Shown in pieces: positions 6,571-12,891 of a stretch of 15,231 nucleotides of DNA. The notes under the pieces are model-generated. The model worked only from the letters and a program-made list of their open reading frames with translations. It was not told the DNA's origin and did no database searches. Where the stretch lies: positions 1 through 15,231 of the forward strand of contig JAUTWY010000091.1 in NCBI GenBank assembly GCA_030838305.1, in the 5' to 3' direction. The stretch comes from Acidobacteriaceae bacterium (GTDB taxonomy: Bacteria; Acidobacteriota; Terriglobia; Terriglobales; Acidobacteriaceae). Position numbers and translations under genes: made by a program. The first letter of the stretch is position 1; each line of letters begins with the position of its first letter.

Positions 6571-7779
6571 TTAGCCCGCCAGCTTTGCGATCATGGCAAA
6601 CAGCGGCATGTAGAGCGAGATCACGATACCACCGATGGTTACGCCCAGTACGCCGATGATGGCTGGCTCCAACATGGCCAGCATGTCTTTGGTAGCCGCA
6701 TCTACTTCTTCTTCGTAGAAATCGGCAATCTTCTGCAACATGTTGTCCATGGCGCCTGTGGCTTCGCCCACGCCGATCATTTGCGTCACCATGTTGGGAA
6801 ACACTCCGCACTCCCTCAATGGGTCCACGATCGTGCGGCCTTCTTCGATAGCCTTCCGCACTTTCATCAACGCCTCCTCCAGCACAGCGTTGCCGGAAGT
6901 CCTGGCAGTAATAGCCAAGCCCTCAAGAATCGGAACGCCGGAAGTGATCAGGGTGCCCAGAGTTCGTGTGAATCGACCGACGGCAATCTTGCGTAAGAGT
7001 GAGCCTACGATTGGCATCTTGAGCAAAATCTTGTCGAAGTAATAACGTCCGCGCGGATGTTTGCGGACCTGCTTGAGGCCAAAGACCAGGCCTACCGTGC
7101 CCGCGATGAAGACCCACCAGAAACCCTGCACAAACGCGCTTAAGCCCATAACAATGCGGGTGGGAAGCGGCAAGGTGACGCCCAATCCGTTAAAGAGGTT
7201 GGAGAAGATGGGGACCACCCACTTCAACAGGGCGCCGACAATCAAGGTAGCGATGCTGACGACGGCAATAGGGTAAATCAAGGCCGACTTCACAGCCGCT
7301 TTCAAGCGAACTGCTTTCTCGACGTAAGTCGCCAGACGCTGCAGGATGATGTCCAGAATACCGCCAGTTTCACCGGCTTCGATCATGTTGGTGGTGAGGT
7401 CATCGAAGACGTTGGGGTACTGCCGCATGGCATTTGCCAGGGTGGCGCCGCCTTCCACCGTGGTGCGAACGCCGGTCAGCGTTTTCTGGAACGACTGACT
7501 TTCCTGGTTAGCAGCCAGGATCTCCAAACATTGCACCAGCGGCAAACCGGCATCAATCATGACCGAGAATTGGCGGAAGAAAATCGCGATTTCCTTGACT
7601 TTGACTTTGCCCGAGCCGAAAGTCGGCATGACAAATTCTTTGCCCTTTTCCCGGATCGCTCCCGGGGTAATGCGCTCACGCCGCAATTGCTGCCCGAGCG
7701 CCTGCTTGTTTGATGCCACGCGTTCCCCGGAAATTTTTTGTCCGGAAGCATCCTTGCCGGAAAATGTGAAAACTGGCAT
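6571..7779 (-). CDS. pilC: Type IV pilus inner-membrane platform protein PilC
   Basis: A 402-residue polytopic protein of the GspF/PilC family. It is the inner-membrane platform around which the PilB and PilT ATPases drive pilus assembly and disassembly. The N-terminus MPVFTFSGKDASGQKISGE is the typical PilC opening. The two T2SSF repeats are at about 67-190 (FFRQFSVMIDAGLPLVQCLE; EAGETGGILD) and 270-395 (FTRTLGTLITSGVPILEGL; GVGEATGAMDNML), each ending in hydrophobic helices near 168-190, 218-235 and 372-396. Length and order match the family with no visible defect. GGAGAGG lies upstream of the ATG at 7779. It follows pilT after 104 nt and precedes pilS by 141 nt. Confidence 0.95.
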   Translation of the reverse strand: MPVFTFSGKDASGQKISGERVASNKQALGQQLRRERITPGAIREKGKEFVMPTFGSGKVKVKEIAIFFRQFSVMIDAGLPLVQCLEILAANQESQSFQKTLTGVRTTVEGGATLANAMRQYPNVFDDLTTNMIEAGETGGILDIILQRLATYVEKAVRLKAAVKSALIYPIAVVSIATLIVGALLKWVVPIFSNLFNGLGVTLPLPTRIVMGLSAFVQGFWWVFIAGTVGLVFGLKQVRKHPRGRYYFDKILLKMPIVGSLLRKIAVGRFTRTLGTLITSGVPILEGLAITARTSGNAVLEEALMKVRKAIEEGRTIVDPLRECGVFPNMVTQMIGVGEATGAMDNMLQKIADFYEEEVDAATKDMLAMLEPAIIGVLGVTIGGIVISLYMPLFAMIAKLAG

Positions 7780-7819
7780 GGTGTTAGCCTCTCCTCAGTT
7801 CGTCGATATCGTTACATTC

Positions 7820-7861
7820 GGCGGCTCCAATTCAGTAGTTTCTGCCGCATCGCGAGCCGCC
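7820..7861 (-). other. Hairpin in the pilT-pilC intergenic gap
   Basis: GGCGGCTC (7820-7827) pairs perfectly with GAGCCGCC (7854-7861) around a 26-nt loop, in the 104-nt gap between pilT and pilC. It lacks a T-run. It could adjust the pilT/pilC transcript ratio or stability; that role is inference. Confidence 0.35.
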
Positions 7862-7883
7862 CTCACGATGACGCTTGCTGTCT

Positions 7884-9020
7884 TTAGCGTTTGGCGGGTG
7901 CTGCTCCCTTCGCCAATGGGGTTCCCGCCGGAGCAGCGCCTTTGGTCAGGCCCGCGCCGCGGTTGATCATTTCCTGAAGCTCTTCCGGATGACTGGAACG
8001 TTGCAGTGCGACTTCCAGTGAAACTTGCTTCTGAAAGTACGCCGTGGCCAGCGCCTGGTTGAACGTCTGCATGCCGAACTTATCCTGTCCGGACTGCATG
8101 GCTGAATAAACCTGGTGAATCTTGTCTTCGCGGATCAGGTTGCGCACCGCGGAGTTGGGAATAAGGATTTCCATAATCATGGACCGGCCCTTGCCGCTAA
8201 TGGTGGGCAGGAGGGTTTGGCACATGACACCTTCCAACACCAGGGAGAGCTGAGCGCGAATTTGAGGCTGCTGGTGCGCTGGAAACACGTCGATGATGCG
8301 GTTGATGGTGGAAGTCGCCGAATTGGTATGCAAGGTGCCGAACGTCAAGTGACCCGTTTCAGCGATCCGGAGGGCCGACTCAATCGTTTCCAGGTCGCGC
8401 ATTTCGCCGATCAGCACGACGTCGGGATCTTCACGAAGAGCGGCGCGCAAGGCATCCGTAAAACTCTTGGTGTCAGCGTGCAGCTCACGCTGATTGACCA
8501 CGCAGTTCTTGTTCATGTGCACGAACTCGATCGGAACCTCGATGGTAAGGATGTGGTCATGACGCTCGCTGTTGATCTTGTCGATCATGGCGGCCAGGGT
8601 TGTGGACTTGCCTGATCCAGTTGGTCCCGTCACCAGCACAAGACCGCGCGGCTTGTCGCAGAGTTTGCTCACCACAGCCGGCAAGCCGAGTTGGTTGAAA
8701 GACTTGATTTCGAACGGAATGACGCGGAATACAGCCGCCGTAGCGCCACGCTGGTTGAACACGTTGGCACGGAAGCGCGCCAGTCCCTTTAATCCGAAAG
8801 AGAAATCGAGTTCGAGGCTTTCCTCGAAGCGATGCTTCTGGGCGTCGGTCATGACGCTGTAGGCCAGTTGCTTGGTCTCGGCCGGCGTCATCTGCGGAAG
8901 GTCCAGCGGCACCAGGTGCCCGTGAACACGGATCTGGGGCGGCGAGTTCGTAGTGATGTGGAGATCGCTGCCGTTCATCTCCAGCATTCTCTTTAGCAAA
9001 TCGCTTAACGATAAAGCCAT
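7884..9020 (-). CDS. pilT: Type IV pilus retraction ATPase PilT
   Basis: A 378-residue hexameric ATPase that powers pilus retraction and twitching motility. The N-terminal PAS-like domain begins with LSDLLKRMLEMNGSDLHIT. The core carries Walker A GPTGSGKST (132-140), the Asp box ILTIEVPIEFVH (157-168), Walker B VVLIGEMRDLETI (201-213), the His box GHLTFGTLHTNSA (223-235) and the retraction-specific AVRNLIRE motif (291-298), which separates PilT from PilB. In the Asp box the residue after Glu161 is Val162 where PilT normally has Asp; the codon is GTT at 8535-8537. The C-terminus is an Ala/Pro/Lys-rich tail in which KGAAPA occurs twice. The ATG at 9020 follows GGAAGGA. It lies 34 nt after pilB, probably in the same transcript. 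Confidence 0.94.
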   Translation of the reverse strand: MALSLSDLLKRMLEMNGSDLHITTNSPPQIRVHGHLVPLDLPQMTPAETKQLAYSVMTDAQKHRFEESLELDFSFGLKGLARFRANVFNQRGATAAVFRVIPFEIKSFNQLGLPAVVSKLCDKPRGLVLVTGPTGSGKSTTLAAMIDKINSERHDHILTIEVPIEFVHMNKNCVVNQRELHADTKSFTDALRAALREDPDVVLIGEMRDLETIESALRIAETGHLTFGTLHTNSATSTINRIIDVFPAHQQPQIRAQLSLVLEGVMCQTLLPTISGKGRSMIMEILIPNSAVRNLIREDKIHQVYSAMQSGQDKFGMQTFNQALATAYFQKQVSLEVALQRSSHPEELQEMINRGAGLTKGAAPAGTPLAKGAAPAKR

Positions 9021-9054
9021 AATCGTGATCCTTCCCTACCCTTACCTTAAGGAA

Positions 9055-10773
9055 TCAGTGAATAGTTTCGCGGGCAACTTCTTCCAGCGTAGTGATGCCG
9101 GCTGCGACTTTAATAAGACCGCTACGCCGAAGTGTGATCATGCCGCGCTCGATCGCCTTCTTTTTCAATTCGAGTGACGAAGCGCCCACCAGCACGAGTT
9201 CTCTGATCTCGTCGTCCACTTCCATCACTTCATACAAACCGCAGCGCCCCTTGTATCCGGTGTTGTTACAAACGCCGCAGCCTTTGCCTTTCTGAATCTT
9301 GGCCGTCTTGGCCTCTTCGGGGGTAAACCCTTCTTCGATGAGGGTTTGAACCGGAACCTCGACCGCCTCCGAGCATTCCTTGCAAATTCTTCGAATCAGG
9401 CGCTGAGCGCAGATCAAGTGAACCGAGGTCGCCACCAGAAAAGGCTCAATACCCATGTTCATCAAGCGGGTGATAGTTTCCGGGGCGCCGTTGGTGTGCA
9501 GAGTAGAAAGCACGAGGTGGCCGGTGAGAGCAGCTTTGATAGCGATTTCCGCGGTTTCGAAGTCGCGGATTTCGCCGACCAGAATGATGTTGGGATCTTG
9601 TCGCAGGAAAGAACGCAGGGCCGCGGCAAAGTTCAGTCCGATCTGCTCTTTCATCTGCACCTGGTTGACGCCGCCCAACTGGAATTCGACCGGATCTTCG
9701 GCGGTCATGATGTTGGTGTCAGGCTGGTTGAGGCGCGAGATGGAAGAATAAAGCGTGTTGGTTTTTCCTGATCCCGTAGGGCCCGTGACCAGTACCATGC
9801 CGTACGGCTTGAGAATCGCCTTCTCAAATTTGACCAGAGACTCTGGCTCGAAGCCCAGCTTGGTCATGTCGAGCCGCAGATTTTCTTTGTCGAGCAAACG
9901 GAGCACGATCTTCTCGCCCCAGAGTGTTGGCAATGTGCTGACACGGAAATCGAGCTGCTTCTTGCGGCCGCCGATATTCATCTTCAGCATGATGCGCCCG
10001 TCTTGCGGCAACCGCTTTTCACTGATGTCAAGCTTTGCCATGATTTTCAGACGAGAAGTAATCGCATCCTTGAGTTTCATTGGCGGCGACATGATCGACT
10101 GCAGAATGCCGTCAATGCGGAAGCGCACGCGAAACTCTTTTTCGTAGGGCTCAATGTGAATGTCGCTGGCTCCTCGCTTTACCGCGTCGGTGAGCACCAG
10201 GTTGACCAGCTTGACGACCGGAGCTTCGTCGGCAGCCTTCTCCAGCTGCGCCAGCTCCATCTCCTGCTCTTCCGCCTGCACTTCAATGTCGCTTTCATTC
10301 ATCTCCGACATTGACTGCATCACGGTTTCAAGGTCTTCTTCCTTTGTGGTCGCACCGTAGGATTTCTCGATGCCGGCAATAATCGAGCTCTCAGAGGCAA
10401 CCACGGGTTCGATATTGAAGCCGGTCATGAACTTGATATCGTCCATGGCAAAGACATTGGTCGGATCGACCATCGCGATGGTGAGCGACGCGCCCACGCG
10501 GCTTAACGGAAGAATCTGATACCGTTTCGCAGTTTCAAACGGAATCAGCTTGACCACAGCAGGGTCAATTTCAAAATACGAAAGATTTATCGCTGGAACA
10601 CCATACTGGCGGGAAAGAAAATTGGTGACGTCCTCATCCGTGAGGAAGCCGAGCTTCACCAAGGCAGAGCCCAGACGGCAGTTCTGCTCTTTCTGAGCCT
10701 TGGTGGCTTGTTCCAACTGCTCCGGGGTAATGATCTTCTCTTTGACGAGAAGGTCACCCAGCCGTTGAGACAT
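9055..10773 (-). CDS. pilB: Type IV pilus assembly ATPase PilB
   Basis: A 572-residue GspE/PilB ATPase that drives pilus extension at the cytoplasmic face of PilC. The N-terminal MshEN/T2SSE_N domain (MSQRLGDLLVKEKIITPEQLE, then about 55-145) is followed by an acidic linker (about 145-182). The core has ASDIHIEP (202-209), Walker A GPTGSGKT (331-338), the Asp box MTAEDPVEF (356-364), Walker B IILVGEIRD (396-404) and the His box GHLVLSTLHTNGA (418-430). A tetracysteine zinc site is formed by C464, C467, C499 and C502, with C511 nearby. I chose the ATG at 10773 over a GTG 18 nt upstream because that GTG overlaps the ribosome-binding sequence AGGAG, and MSQRLGDLL is the normal start of the family. 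It is the first gene of the cluster. Confidence 0.95.
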   Translation of the reverse strand: MSQRLGDLLVKEKIITPEQLEQATKAQKEQNCRLGSALVKLGFLTDEDVTNFLSRQYGVPAINLSYFEIDPAVVKLIPFETAKRYQILPLSRVGASLTIAMVDPTNVFAMDDIKFMTGFNIEPVVASESSIIAGIEKSYGATTKEEDLETVMQSMSEMNESDIEVQAEEQEMELAQLEKAADEAPVVKLVNLVLTDAVKRGASDIHIEPYEKEFRVRFRIDGILQSIMSPPMKLKDAITSRLKIMAKLDISEKRLPQDGRIMLKMNIGGRKKQLDFRVSTLPTLWGEKIVLRLLDKENLRLDMTKLGFEPESLVKFEKAILKPYGMVLVTGPTGSGKTNTLYSSISRLNQPDTNIMTAEDPVEFQLGGVNQVQMKEQIGLNFAAALRSFLRQDPNIILVGEIRDFETAEIAIKAALTGHLVLSTLHTNGAPETITRLMNMGIEPFLVATSVHLICAQRLIRRICKECSEAVEVPVQTLIEEGFTPEEAKTAKIQKGKGCGVCNNTGYKGRCGLYEVMEVDDEIRELVLVGASSLELKKKAIERGMITLRRSGLIKVAAGITTLEEVARETIH

Positions 10774-11124
10774 ACGTCGATCTCCTATCACGTTATGGAA
10801 CGATGCTGGGCCGAGTCACCAGCATTCACACGAAGCGCCGCTTCTTGCTGTTGGGAGAAAGCAGTGTCTTTGTGGTGACACAAATTGTCACAGCAAGTCG
10901 ATTACCGTACCAGTTACCGTAGTACTTGGACTCGCTACGCAGCTGGCAGTACTGCGGGCTGAGTTCCGGAACCCGCGCCAGATGAGCTTTTTCCGCACTG
11001 ATGCGAGGCTTCGAGGCCGAGGTACATGAACTTCGGTAAGTGTGGTGGGGCCTTATCCGTTGCCAGAGCGACCTCCCGCGCACGCGGCGTACACTGCAAT
11101 CAGGGGGAGTTCCTATTCTTGGTG
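10774..11124. promoter_or_regulatory. Divergent intergenic region with several palindromes, upstream of pilB
   Basis: About 350 bases between the pilB start (minus) and the glycosylase start (plus). They hold ATGCTGG/CCAGCAT (10803-10809/10819-10825; 9-nt loop), a 13-nt palindrome GAAGCGCCGCTTC (10832-10844), an operator-like GTGACA-N5-TGTCAC (10875-10891) and a direct repeat TTACCGTA (10902-10909 and 10914-10921). The first two would lie in the pilB 5' leader or promoter. I found no convincing sigma-54 (GG-N10-GC) or sigma-70 promoter by eye. The 126-residue minus-strand frame here looks non-coding. Confidence 0.4.
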
Positions 11125-11916
11125 ATGGACGAGGACAAACATCGGATTCAGACCTACTATCGCGCATTGTTTCGCGCTTGGGGACCGCAGCATTGGTGGC
11201 CGGCACAGTCGCGGCTCGAGGTCATTGTGGGCGCGTACTTGACGCAAAATACGGCGTGGACAAATGTCGAAAAAGCGCTGGCGAACCTGCGCGCGGCGCG
11301 CGTACTTAGCCTAAAAGGGATTCGCGAGATTTCGCTCTCGGAACTGGAGCGCCTGATTCGGCCCGCAGGCTATTTTCGGCAGAAAGCGAAGCGGCTGAAA
11401 CTTTTTGTCGCGTTCCTGGATGAACGGTATAAAGGCTCTCTGAAGAAATTATTTGCCCGTCCTACGAACGATCTGCGGGAAGAACTTCTCAGTTTGCATG
11501 GCATCGGGCCAGAGACTGCCGACTCGATCCTGTTATACGCCGGCAATCATCCGGTTTTCGTAGTAGACGCTTATACCCGGCGAATCATCGCCCGCCATGG
11601 GATTCTCTCCGAAGAGGCCAGTTACGAAGAGATCCGAGATGTGTTTGAGCGAGCACTGGCGCCCATGGCAGAGGCGATCGCCGATTCCAGTGATGCTGAG
11701 AATCAAACGCTGGCGGCGGGAATTGCCGGCGCTGCTCATCCGCCATCGGCGATGAGTACGGCGAAGCGCACGGCTCTGACACAAGTCTACAACGAGATGC
11801 ACGGGCTTATCGTAGGCGTTGGAAAGAACTACTGCAGAAAGAGTGATCCCTCCTGTACGGAATGTCCTCTGTTCGTTTTCCTCTCGGACGGAAAATTAAG
11901 GCTCAAAGGCGCCTAA
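11125..11916 (+). CDS. HhH-GPD DNA glycosylase (endonuclease III-like, COG2231/MagIII type)
   Basis: A 263-residue base-excision-repair glycosylase of the HhH-GPD superfamily. Key segments: AYLTQNTAWTNVEKALANL (38-56), the family's N-terminal helix; the helix-hairpin-helix LLSLHGIGPETADSILLYAG (121-140); and VVDAYTRR (146-153), whose D148 is the general catalytic Asp. The Lys that makes endonuclease III an AP lyase is replaced by Glu (E130), as in Helicobacter MagIII, suggesting a monofunctional glycosylase, perhaps for alkylated bases. Three cysteines (C237, C244, C247) keep the C-x6-C-x2-C part of an iron-sulfur motif, but the fourth is absent. A stretch of about 30 residues (188-217, SSDAENQTLAAG and on) looks like an insertion. 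I chose the ATG at 11125; TTG 11119 or GTG 11122 are possible, since GGGGGAG (11103-11109) suits TTG best. An ATG at 11026 would add 33 unlikely residues. Confidence 0.85.
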   Translation: MDEDKHRIQTYYRALFRAWGPQHWWPAQSRLEVIVGAYLTQNTAWTNVEKALANLRAARVLSLKGIREISLSELERLIRPAGYFRQKAKRLKLFVAFLDERYKGSLKKLFARPTNDLREELLSLHGIGPETADSILLYAGNHPVFVVDAYTRRIIARHGILSEEASYEEIRDVFERALAPMAEAIADSSDAENQTLAAGIAGAAHPPSAMSTAKRTALTQVYNEMHGLIVGVGKNYCRKSDPSCTECPLFVFLSDGKLRLKGA

Positions 11917-11961
11917 ACGTCCTTCCGTTAACTCATATGGTTTCGCTCCTTACCTATTCTC

Positions 11962-11990
11962 TTTACCTGGTTCGTGCCATCTCCTAGAAT
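11962..11990 (+). promoter_or_regulatory. Probable sigma-70-type promoter
   Basis: TTTACC (11962-11967), 17 bp, then TAGAAT (11985-11990), placed 32 bp before the ATG at 12022 and followed by an AAGGAG ribosome-binding site (12009-12014). Each hexamer departs from consensus in only one or two positions. The same TAGAAT hexamer occurs before the TPR gene. Confidence 0.45.
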
Positions 11991-12021
11991 GCCGGTCTAC
12001 TCTCCCCGAAGGAGCGCCGCG

Positions 12022-12378
12022 ATGAAGATCCATGGCATAGAGGGAATGTCGCCTGACGAGATTCGCTTTGAAGTTCAGCGCGGGGCGAAATTCGTCTTCT
12101 TTTATTATTCTGTTTCCGTGATTGTGATGTCTTTCCGACGACCTTCGCCCGTATATTTCATCCGCGCCGGACAAAACGCGCTGAGCAAAGCACTGCCTTG
12201 GACCTTACTCACGCTGCTTGCCGGCTGGTGGGGAATTCCTTGGGGACCGATCTACACGGTTCAATCTCTGCTTATAAACTTTAAGGGCGGCAAAGATGTA
12301 ACGGTGGAACTGTCCGCGAGAATGCAGCCAGCAACGCCCGTTCCCACTCCTCGAGAGGTTCAGACCACCCAGGTTTAG
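12022..12378 (+). CDS. Conserved-looking small protein with GWWGIPWGPIYT motif
   Basis: A 118-residue protein of unknown function. It begins MKIHGIEGMSPDEIRFEVQR, then GAKFVFFYYSVSVIVMSFRR (21-40, a hydrophobic beta or membrane segment), PSPVYFIRAG, and a second hydrophobic stretch LPWTLLTLLAGWWGIPWGPIYT (58-79), leading to NFKGGKDVT. The GWWG-x-PWGPIYT motif and the GGKDVT end resemble a family of uncharacterised bacterial proteins I know only by sight; two membrane-associated helices are plausible. The ATG at 12022 is preceded by AAGGAG seven bases upstream, which rules out the earlier in-frame ATG at 11974. The last residues (REVQTTQV) lie within a 15-bp tandem repeat that carries the TAG stop codon, so the true C-terminus may once have been longer. 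Confidence 0.75.
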   Translation: MKIHGIEGMSPDEIRFEVQRGAKFVFFYYSVSVIVMSFRRPSPVYFIRAGQNALSKALPWTLLTLLAGWWGIPWGPIYTVQSLLINFKGGKDVTVELSARMQPATPVPTPREVQTTQV

Positions 12379-12414
12379 ACGAGCCAGGTTTAGACCAGCC
12401 AGCTTCAGACGTGA
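12355..12414 (+). repeat. Four-unit 15-bp tandem repeat across a stop codon
   Basis: Four consecutive 15-bp units: GAGGTTCAGACCACC (12355), CAGGTTTAGACGAGC (12370), CAGGTTTAGACCAGC (12385) and CAGCTTCAGACGTGA (12400). Fifteen is a multiple of three, so the unit repeats in the reading frame of the preceding gene. The CAG codon of units 1 and 4 is TAG in units 2 and 3, giving the stop codon at 12376-12378. The frame would otherwise end at TGA 12412-12414. Confidence 0.85.
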
Positions 12415-12448
12415 CGTCAAATGCTTTCCGATGTGAGTCGCATGGTCG

Positions 12449-12777
12449 GCTTCGTTCTCCTCGCGTCTCGGTCTGCAGGTTCACATCACCGAGCTAGACG
12501 TTTCTCTTCCGGGAGATCAACGGTCTGGGTCGGGAGGGCGACTTGACCCGTCAGGGCGACGTGTATCGCGACATCGTAAGGGCGTGCTTGAAAAGTTCAG
12601 GATGCCCCGCGATTCAAACCTGGGGATTCAGCGACAAATACTCCTGGGTTGGTTCCCACTCCCACCGCACTCGCGGCACGGGCGTTGCCTCTTGCTGAGG
12701 CCTATCAACCCAAATGCGCTTACCGCGGAATTTGGGAAGCGCTCTCCAAGGGACGCCCGACCGCTTTTGACCATTGA
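12449..12777 (+). pseudogene. Frameshifted C-terminal remnant of a GH10 endo-1,4-beta-xylanase
   Basis: Three reading frames, read in succession, give the end of a glycoside hydrolase family 10 enzyme. Frame A (from about 12449) reads RLGLQVHITELDVSLPGD, where the Glu of ITELD (codon 12491-12493) matches the GH10 catalytic nucleophile. Frame B (from about 12537) reads GDLTRQGDVYRDIVRACL, then AIQTWGFSDKYSWVGSHS, up to a TGA at 12696. Frame C (from about 12688) reads EAYQPKCAYRGIWEALSKGR and stops at 12775-12777. At least two frameshifts are needed, and the N-terminal two-thirds, including the acid/base region, is absent. Nothing intact of this gene remains nearby. This explains why the 12379-12891 gap lacks a proper gene; short continuous frames here are misreadings of the remnant. 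The family call rests on several independent motifs in the right order. Confidence 0.82.
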
Positions 12778-12802
12778 GGCCCCTCACCGTCAATGCGGCG
12801 CC

Positions 12803-12830
12803 TTCAGCGACCGAAAGTTGCATCTATAAT
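12803..12830 (+). promoter_or_regulatory. Candidate promoter for the NtrY-like kinase
   Basis: A perfect TATAAT (12825-12830) lies 62 bp before the GTG start at 12892. The best -35 by eye is TTCAGC (12803-12808), a poor match at 16-bp spacing. A start of transcription near 12837 would leave a leader of about 55 nt. It lies just after the GH10 remnant. Confidence 0.4.
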
Positions 12831-12891
12831 GGTCTTCGGTGCATTCGCTTGCAGTCATCTCTGACATACAGCGTGTGACCGCTGAATTCTC

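Noticed and set aside
10875..10891. GTGACA-N5-TGTCAC considered as a CRP-type site
   Set aside because: The spacing between GTGA and TCAC is nine bases, not six, so it does not fit the CRP consensus; kept only as a generic operator candidate.
10826..11206. A 126-codon minus-strand frame overlapping the glycosylase start and the pilB upstream region
   Set aside because: Its N-terminal third lies antisense to the glycosylase gene, it has no family signature, and the YYGNWYGN section comes from a short DNA direct repeat.
12584..12829. An 81-codon plus-strand frame in the 12379-12891 gap
   Set aside because: It is an out-of-frame reading of the GH10 remnant; the xylanase motifs appear in other frames over the same bases.
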